A DNA stretch of 55,640 nucleotides from Lachnospiraceae bacterium (lineage in GTDB: Bacteria > Bacillota > Clostridia > Lachnospirales > Lachnospiraceae): NCBI GenBank assembly GCA_017463225.1, contig JAFTPO010000032.1, forward strand, positions 1-55,640, in the 5' to 3' direction. A program made the translations under genes and the position numbers. The notes below the pieces were generated by a model. It was given only the letters and a program-made list of their open reading frames with translations. It ran no database searches and had not been told where the DNA came from. Of this stretch, positions 50,819 to 55,640 are shown in pieces (position 1 is the stretch's first letter; each line of letters opens with the position of its first letter).

Positions 50819-51283
50819 ATGGTAGCAGAGACTAAATTTTTTGGAACTATTGATATTGAGGATGACAAGATAATCAACTTTCCTAATGGTATAATCGGAT
50901 TTGAGAATCTTAAGAATTTTGCTCTCATCTATGACTCAGAGCGTGAGGAGAGATCTAAGATTAGCTGGTTACAGTCTATGGAGGAGCCACTTATGGTGCT
51001 TCCTGTAATTAATCCACTTGACCTTATGGATAATTACACTCCAACTATAGAGGACGAGCTTATGAAGAATATAGGAGATCCTGCAGATGCAGATTTGCTT
51101 ATATTCGTAACTCTTTCTATACCATCAGATATTGAGCTGATGACTGCAAACCTTAAGGCACCATTTATCATTAACACTGTAGAGAGAAAGGCTATGCAGG
51201 TTATAGTTGAGAATGCTGAGTATCCGGTTAAGTTCAATGCTTACCAGGCTATTCAGGCTATGAAGGAAAAGGGAGGGGAGTAA
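50819..51283 (+). CDS. fliW: Flagellar assembly factor FliW
   Basis: 154 residues of the FliW beta-barrel: [35 protein letters not shown] and L-K-A-P-F-I-I-N. FliW binds either flagellin or CsrA; when flagellin is exported, freed FliW inhibits CsrA and flagellin mRNA is translated. The csrA gene starts two bases after its stop. Confidence 0.95.
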   Translation: MVAETKFFGTIDIEDDKIINFPNGIIGFENLKNFALIYDSEREERSKISWLQSMEEPLMVLPVINPLDLMDNYTPTIEDELMKNIGDPADADLLIFVTLSIPSDIELMTANLKAPFIINTVERKAMQVIVENAEYPVKFNAYQAIQAMKEKGGE

Positions 51284-51284
51284 T

Positions 51285-51500
51285 ATGTTAGCACTATCAA
51301 GAAAGCAGGGGGAGTCCATTATGATAGGCAGCGACATCGAGCTCACTGTCCTTGAGGTAAAGGGTGACCAGATTAAGATAGGTATAAGTGCACCTAAGAG
51401 TGTACCTGTATATAGAAAGGAAATCTATACTCAGATTCAGGAGGAGAACAGAGCTACTGCAGCAACTGTGGATATAGAGAGCCTTAAGAAGCTGTTTTAA
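51285..51500 (+). CDS. csrA: Carbon storage regulator CsrA
   Basis: 71 residues. [12 protein letters not shown] start with L4 and R6, [16 protein letters not shown], and V-Y-R-K-E-I-Y with the RNA-binding arginine. A dimer that binds GGA in hairpin loops and blocks ribosome sites; in Firmicutes with FliW its main target is flagellin mRNA. Two leaders in this window carry such hairpins (51981 and 55507-55546). The stop codon lies at the base of element E. Confidence 0.96.
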   Translation: MLALSRKQGESIMIGSDIELTVLEVKGDQIKIGISAPKSVPVYRKEIYTQIQEENRATAATVDIESLKKLF

Positions 51501-51749
51501 CAGTTCTTTAAAATATAGGAACGAGAAGTTTACTTTCTTGGCCGGCCTGCAAGATGTGAAATGGGCTGTGCGACTCGGATTTACTGGCCGACCTGCCTAG
51601 GGATAAAGCTCCGCTGACACTAACACGGTCAGCTTCGCTTTACCCTGGCGCGGTCGGGATGTAATTTCTTGGCACAGCCCAGATAACATATACTTTCAGT
51701 TGCGGTCGAAGTTAAGTAGGTTTCTCGTTCCTTTTTTTAAAGGACTGTT
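51499..51749 (+). repeat. Structured intergenic element E (70-nt core shared with element F)
   Basis: 251 nt. Outer arms AACAGTTCTTTAAA (from 51499, in the csrA stop) and TTTAAAGGACTGTT (51736-51749), then GGAACGAGAA/TTCTCGTTCC, TACTT/AAGTA, TGGGCTGTGC/GCACAGCCCA (51562-51571, 51672-51681) and a 70-nt core (51588-51657) ending CCGACC/GGTCGG. The core is 65/70 identical to the minus strand of element F. Compared with F, about 45 bases on the left and a similar stretch on the right, including the GGGCTGTGC stem, are added between the shared flank TTACTTTCTTG and the core. A T-run after GTTCC suggests terminator activity. Confidence 0.85.
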
Positions 51750-51891
51750 CCAGATAATGGACTTGTGTTTATGAAATGAAGGAGCACAATATATAGGTGT
51801 ACAGAATCCGGGTTAAAACAGAGACTTTAAAAAAGGGTTAAAAAAACTAGAAAAAACGTGGAATTTGGTTGAGTTTTTTTATTTTAAAGTA

Positions 51892-51919
51892 TAAAATTTA
51901 TAAAGTAAGGTGTCGATAT
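51892..51919 (+). promoter_or_regulatory. Probable sigma-28 promoter of flaG-fliD-fliS
   Basis: TAAA (51892-51895), 16-base spacer, GTCGATAT (51912-51919). Confidence 0.55.
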
Positions 51920-51980
51920 ATTAGATAGCAGAAAAAGGCTAAGTAGGACTATGTCCTAAGTAACATATTAACTTTTACAG

Positions 51981-52015
51981 CTCTCAAGGGATGAGAGAAA
52001 TACACACGGAGGTGG
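51981..52015 (+). promoter_or_regulatory. Candidate CsrA target in the flaG leader
   Basis: CTCTCA (51981-51986) and TGAGAG (51992-51997) form a 6-bp hairpin with loop AGGGA. A second GGA is in the ribosome site GGAGGTGG (52008-52015). The hairpin-plus-ribosome-site pair is the usual CsrA binding arrangement. Confidence 0.55.
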
Positions 52016-52020
52016 AAAAA

Positions 52021-52458
52021 ATGGGAATCGAAAGAATCGGTGGCGCAAGTGCAATGAGCTACACTACAAGCGCACAGAAGGTAAGTAAGCCTGAGATTCA
52101 GGTTACAGACATGGGCTCAGCTCCAGTAGCTATGAAGCAGGACAGAGTAGCACCTGTGACAACAGAAGCTAAGGGTGGATACTCACAGCAGGCAAACCAG
52201 GAGCAGATGCCGGGAACTGTTCAGAAGGACAAGGAGGTTACTTCAGAGCAGGTTAAGTCAGCAGTTGATAATATCAACAACCAGCTTAGACGTACAAGTT
52301 GTAGCTTTAAGTATCATGAGGAGACTAACCGTATCTCTATCACAGTTAGAGATAAGGATACTGACGAGGTTATTAGAGAGATACCTCCAGAGAAGGCTCT
52401 TGATATGATAGCTAAGGCATGGGAGCTTGCAGGTCTCATGGTAGACGAGAAGAGATAG
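52021..52458 (+). CDS. flaG: FlaG family protein
   Basis: 145 residues from ATG 52021 (GGAGGTGG upstream); the in-frame ATG at 51991 lies within the leader hairpin. Disordered N-terminal half rich in Q, V and T, then the FlaG domain: V-D-N-I-N-N-Q-L-R-R-T-S-C-S-F-K-Y-H-E-E-T-N-R-I-S-I-T-V-R-D-K-D-T-D-E-V-I-R-E-I-P-P-E. FlaG affects filament length. It heads the flaG-fliD-fliS-fliT unit. Confidence 0.93.
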   Translation: MGIERIGGASAMSYTTSAQKVSKPEIQVTDMGSAPVAMKQDRVAPVTTEAKGGYSQQANQEQMPGTVQKDKEVTSEQVKSAVDNINNQLRRTSCSFKYHEETNRISITVRDKDTDEVIREIPPEKALDMIAKAWELAGLMVDEKR

Positions 52459-52474
52459 AAGGGAGAGATAGACT

Positions 52475-54439
52475 ATGGCAATCAGAATGACAGGTCTTAT
52501 TTCCGGTATGGATACAGAGGGCATGGTTAAGGAGTTAGTTGCAGCCAGCTCTACAAAGGTTGATAAGATTAAGAAGGAGCAGCAGCTCGTAGAGTGGAAG
52601 CAGGAGGCTTGGCAGGACCTTAACACTAAGCTTTATAACTTCTATAAGGGTGAGCTCTTTAATTTCAAGAGTGCTAATGCATATCAGACCAAGAAGGCAA
52701 CCTCAAGTGATGAGACTAAGGTAAAGGTTAGCGCAGGTGCGAATGCTCCTAGTGGTTCACACCAGGTGTCAGTGAAGCAGCTTGCTTCATCAGCATATCT
52801 TACCGGAGCAAGCATAAAGAGTGATAAGGCATATGTAAGTTATTCAGATATAACTACATCTACTAACTTTGCAGATATGACAGATGCTACAGGCAACAGC
52901 TTAGGCCTTGAGGGTCAGACTATATCTATTAGTAGTGTGTATAAAGACGAGAATGGTCAGGAGGCTACAGAGGTATTAGAGTTTAAGCTTGGCGGTTCTG
53001 GTGAGAACAGCATAGCTAATCTTAGTGAGCTGAATTCTAAGCTTGCAGCTAACGAGCATTTCAAGGGTCTCAGCGCAAGTATGGTAGATGGTAAGATTAC
53101 CTTCACTAACTCTACCGGCAAGGAAAATGAAGACTTCCAGATGGAAGGTAATACATTTAATATCTCGGCAGATGCATTAGGCCTTAATGGAGAGCTTACC
53201 TTTAAGGCAGATAAGACTGCAGAGAAGCATCCTACATTGGAGAGCACATTAGATGCTAACTTCAAGAAGGAGTTTACAGGTGCAGATATCACTAAGGGAA
53301 CTAAGCTTACAGATATAGGTATAAAGGTTGGTACGTCCTTTAGTATTAATGGTAAGGAGTATGTGGTAGATGATGACTCCACTATAGCAACATTCACAGA
53401 GGAACTTTCCAAGATGGGTGTAGGAGCAAGCTTTGATGCTAATCATGGAAGATTCTACATCAACTCATCTAAGTCAGGAGAGGCTAATGACTTTGAGCTT
53501 ACATCATCCGACAATGATGCTCTTGAGATACTTGGATTAGGTGCAGACGCCACTAAGGTAGATGCTCAGGATGCTATAATTGAGTACAATGGTGTTGAGT
53601 ACACTGGAGACAGCAATACTTTTGAGATTAATGGTCTTACCATTACAGCTAACTCTGTAACAGGAAAGTACGATAAAACTACAGGAACATTTACAGATGA
53701 TGCTCCTATTAGTATAAGCGTGGCCCAGGATACTGATAAGATGTATGACAGTATCAAAACCTTTGTTAAGAAGTATAATGAGCTTATCGATGAGATGAAT
53801 AAGCTGTATGATGAGAAGAAAACGGATTATGAGCCTCTTACAGAGGAGGAGAAGACACAGCTTTCAGAGAAACAGCTTGAAAAGTGGGAGGAGAAGGCTA
53901 AGCAGGGTATCTTAAGAAGAGATTCCACTATAGATAAGCTTCTCTCTAATATGAGAAATATACTTAACAAGTCAGTAGAGGTGACTATGGAGGATGGTAG
54001 CAAGCAGAGCTTTACTCTGGCATCTCTCGGCATAGTTACAGGAGATTACACTGAGAATGGTAAGCTTCATATCCTTGGAGACGAGGATGATCTTACATAT
54101 TCAGGAGAGACTAATAAGCTTAAGGCTATGCTTGAATCTAACCCTGAGATATTCCAACAGGTTATCGCTGGAACAGGAGATGCAAATGGTATAGGTGAGC
54201 AGTTATATAGCTCCCTCAGCGATGCTATGAAGCGTACATCCACTAGCCGTTCACTCACCTTCTATGATGATATCACCTTAGAGGATCAGATGAAGGACTA
54301 TGACGAAGAGGTTGATAAGTGGCAGGAGAGACTTCAGAAGTTAGAGGATAAGTACTATGAACAGTTTGCAGCTATGGAGTCTGCTATGGCAGCTCTTCAG
54401 CAGCAGCAGTCATATCTGTCAGGTCTTATGGGAATGTAA
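52475..54439 (+). CDS. fliD: Flagellar cap protein FliD
   Basis: 654 residues. N-terminal M-x-I-R-M-T-G-L-I-S-G-M-D-T-E-G-M-V-K-E-L-V and E-Q-Q-L-V-E-W-K-Q-E-A-W-Q-D-L-N, and a C-terminal K-Y-N-E-L-I-D-E-M-N-K-L-Y and W-Q-E-R-L-Q-K-L-E-D-K-Y-Y-E-Q-F-A-A-M-E. Central domains are variable. It caps the filament and folds incoming flagellin. GGGAGA precedes the ATG, 16 bases after flaG. Confidence 0.95.
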   Translation: MAIRMTGLISGMDTEGMVKELVAASSTKVDKIKKEQQLVEWKQEAWQDLNTKLYNFYKGELFNFKSANAYQTKKATSSDETKVKVSAGANAPSGSHQVSVKQLASSAYLTGASIKSDKAYVSYSDITTSTNFADMTDATGNSLGLEGQTISISSVYKDENGQEATEVLEFKLGGSGENSIANLSELNSKLAANEHFKGLSASMVDGKITFTNSTGKENEDFQMEGNTFNISADALGLNGELTFKADKTAEKHPTLESTLDANFKKEFTGADITKGTKLTDIGIKVGTSFSINGKEYVVDDDSTIATFTEELSKMGVGASFDANHGRFYINSSKSGEANDFELTSSDNDALEILGLGADATKVDAQDAIIEYNGVEYTGDSNTFEINGLTITANSVTGKYDKTTGTFTDDAPISISVAQDTDKMYDSIKTFVKKYNELIDEMNKLYDEKKTDYEPLTEEEKTQLSEKQLEKWEEKAKQGILRRDSTIDKLLSNMRNILNKSVEVTMEDGSKQSFTLASLGIVTGDYTENGKLHILGDEDDLTYSGETNKLKAMLESNPEIFQQVIAGTGDANGIGEQLYSSLSDAMKRTSTSRSLTFYDDITLEDQMKDYDEEVDKWQERLQKLEDKYYEQFAAMESAMAALQQQQSYLSGLMGM

Positions 54440-54472
54440 TTATTACTAGAATAAATACGGGAGGTACATTAT

Positions 54473-54871
54473 ATGGCAGCATATAATGCGTCAAAGGCAT
54501 ACGGGAATAACAAGGTACTTACAGCTACACCAGCAGAGCTTACACTGATGCTCTATGATGGAGCAGTTAAGTTCGGTAATAGGGCTATAGATGCTTTAGA
54601 GAAGAAGGACTACGAGAACACAAATATGAATATCCAGAGATGCAGAGCTATTATCGTAGAGCTTATGTCCACACTTAACTTTAAGTATCCGGTAGCGGAG
54701 GACTTTAAGAGGATGTATGACTATATCTTCGGACTTCTGGTGTCAGCTAATATGGAGAAGGATATGGAGCTTCTTCAGAGAGCGGTAGAGGAAATCCGTG
54801 GTATGAGAGATGTGTGGAAGGAAGTTATGGCTAAGGCCAAGGGACCACAGCTTGTATTGGATACTAATTAG
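54473..54871 (+). CDS. fliS: Flagellin chaperone FliS
   Basis: 132 residues of canonical FliS: A-Y-N-A-S-K-A-Y-G-N-N-K-V-L-T-A-T-P-A-E-L-T-L-M-L-Y-D-G-A-V-K-F near the N terminus and four helices. It binds the flagellin C terminus before export. GGGAGG precedes the start. The divergent relative at 17885 lies next to the other flagellin. Confidence 0.95.
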   Translation: MAAYNASKAYGNNKVLTATPAELTLMLYDGAVKFGNRAIDALEKKDYENTNMNIQRCRAIIVELMSTLNFKYPVAEDFKRMYDYIFGLLVSANMEKDMELLQRAVEEIRGMRDVWKEVMAKAKGPQLVLDTN

Positions 54872-54885
54872 TGTGAGGTGTGCTC

Positions 54886-55368
54886 ATGAACCAAACCGGA
54901 ACATATGTAAATATTATGAAGGAATCTCTTGTAAGGAAGAAGACTTACTTACAGGAGATTCTGGAATTAACTAATAAACAGGGGGAACTGGCAGTAACTC
55001 ATAACTTTGATGAGGAAGCCTTCACTGCTATAGTGGACAGGAAGGATGTCCTCATATCTAATGTAAATGAGGTAGATAAGGGTTTCACTGCAGTATATGA
55101 CAGAGTCCGCAAGGAGATACTTGAGGACAAGGAGTTGTATAAGGATGAGCTTAAGAGCATACAGGAGCTGATAAAGCAGTGCGTAGACTTAGGGATAGCT
55201 ATAGAAAGTGCAGAACTTAGGAATAAATCAGCATTAGAAACTGCCTTCGCCAAAAGCTACAGAGGTGTTAAGCAACTTAAACAGTCCAAGCAGGTAGTAA
55301 ATAAGTACTATAAATCTATGTCAAACGGCATGGTAAACGACTCAATATTATACGATAGAAAAAAATAA
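54886..55368 (+). CDS. FliT-like/FlgN-like flagellar export chaperone
   Basis: 160 residues from ATG 54886 (GAGGTG five bases before). All helical with repeated K/E/L heptads: E-S-L-V-R-K-K-T-Y-L-Q-E-I-L-E-L-T-N-K-Q and S-A-E-L-R-N-K-S-A-L-E-T-A-F-A. Its place after fliS is that of FliT in other Firmicutes; sequence alone gives only a general chaperone pattern. It probably serves FliD. Confidence 0.7.
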   Translation: MNQTGTYVNIMKESLVRKKTYLQEILELTNKQGELAVTHNFDEEAFTAIVDRKDVLISNVNEVDKGFTAVYDRVRKEILEDKELYKDELKSIQELIKQCVDLGIAIESAELRNKSALETAFAKSYRGVKQLKQSKQVVNKYYKSMSNGMVNDSILYDRKK

Positions 55369-55399
55369 TAAAAATTTTAAAAAAATATATAAAAAGGGG

Positions 55400-55426
55400 T
55401 TAAGTTATAAATTTAAACTCCGATAT
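55400..55426 (+). promoter_or_regulatory. Sigma-28 promoter of the second flagellin gene
   Basis: TTAA (55400-55403), 15-base spacer, TCCGATAT (55419-55426). Confidence 0.75.
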
Positions 55427-55434
55427 ATAGAGTG

Positions 55435-55560
55435 TAAGGAACAAAACAACACCTTACAGATAACATTGGTAATAACCCATTAGGGTATTACATAAACTAA
55501 TTAACGGTGGCAAGGACCACTAGTACATGTCGCAAGGACGCGACATTATATTCAAGGAGG
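55435..55560 (+). promoter_or_regulatory. Flagellin leader with CsrA-type GGA hairpins
   Basis: A 140-base leader. GTAAGG...CCTTAC (about 55435-55457), GTAATAACCC/GGGTATTAC (about 55470-55492), GTGG-CAAGGA-CCAC (55507-55520) and ATGTCGC-AAGGAC-GCGACAT (55527-55546), then ribosome site AAGGAGG (55554-55560). Two loops read AAGGA and a third GGA lies in the ribosome site, as expected for cooperative CsrA binding. Confidence 0.8.
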
Positions 55561-55568
55561 AATTATTA

Positions 55569-55640
55569 TGGTAGTACAGCACAACATGCAGGCAATCAAC
55601 ACTAACAGAATGTTAGGACAGAACGTTAAGGCAGTAGCAA
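55569..55640 (+). CDS. hag: Flagellin, N-terminal end (continues beyond window)
   Basis: 24 codons from the ATG after AAGGAGG reach the window end. M-V-V-Q-H-N-M-x-A-I-N-T-N-R-M-L-G is the conserved flagellin N terminus. It differs at once from the flagellin at 16344 (M-R-I-N-H-N-S). With the adjacent FliW, CsrA, FliS and FliD genes, this is probably the main flagellin. Confidence 0.92.

Noticed and set aside
9269-51749. Structured elements as miniature transposons
   Set aside because: Outer arms differ completely between homologous copies and I see no common target duplication; a MITE would keep its ends and vary inside. Not excluded by search.

Overview
The window looks like chromosomal DNA of a motile, Gram-positive, saccharolytic member of the Lachnospiraceae (Clostridia), perhaps of the Butyrivibrio/Pseudobutyrivibrio/Roseburia kind. 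The evidence is: AT-rich sequence with strong GGAGG ribosome sites; a Firmicutes-order late-flagellar locus (comF-yvyF-flgM-flgN-flgK-flgL-fliW-csrA-flaG-fliD-fliS-hag); a Ruminococcus-type cellobiose phosphorylase; a glmS ribozyme; a SAM riboswitch on metK; and remnants of the spoIID-spoIIQ locus. Genus assignment is inference. I see no tRNA, rRNA, CRISPR array, transposase, integrase or phage gene.

Layout. 1-11 kb: end of a glycogen phosphorylase, a sugar isomerase-like protein, a truncated SpoIID-like protein with a SpoIIQ-like M23 protein, a PerR-like regulator, a PAS/degenerate-GGDEF/EAL protein, acyl carrier protein, cellobiose phosphorylase and aldose epimerase. 11-21 kb: M23/G5 peptidase, haemolysin III-like protein, then a sigma-28 block (1022-residue flagellar-associated protein, flagellin, FliS-like chaperone), a HIT protein and an LCP ligase. 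21-34 kb: TraX-like protein, metK, an atypical transcarbamylase, pyrBI, murA, metG, an acyltransferase-like membrane protein and ribozyme-controlled glmS. 34-41 kb: lipoprotein, DivIVA-like cysteine coiled coil, output-less sensor, mreB/mbl, two rod/hook genes and a FlgJ-type rod protein. 41-55.6 kb: recD2, comF and the late flagellar operons, ending inside a second flagellin gene.

How it works together. The flagellar genes form a coherent late-assembly set: anti-sigma factor FlgM, export chaperones (FlgN, two FliS, FliT-like), hook-filament junction (two FlgK, FlgL), cap (FliD) and flagellins. Sigma-28 promoters of the form TAAA/TTAA-N15/16-TCCGATAA precede the main blocks. FliW and CsrA are encoded here, and the leaders of the last flagellin and of flaG carry hairpins presenting GGA in the loop, the usual CsrA target.

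The most unusual content is a set of large, elaborately base-paired intergenic elements, seven in 55 kb, all at ends of transcription units. Three (20.5, 33.2 and 33.6 kb, the last on the minus strand) are clearly homologous: a long outer stem of unrelated sequence in each copy, a conserved TTTTCTAATRYCC/GGRYATAAGAAAA stem, and twin hairpins capped by an RTCCGT-type hexaloop, with many compensatory changes. Two others (9.3 and 51.6 kb) share a 70-nt core in opposite orientation. Two more (2.9 and 40.3 kb) are singletons here. I do not recognise these as a named RNA family. They could be structured RNAs, composite terminators or a palindromic mobile or repeat family.
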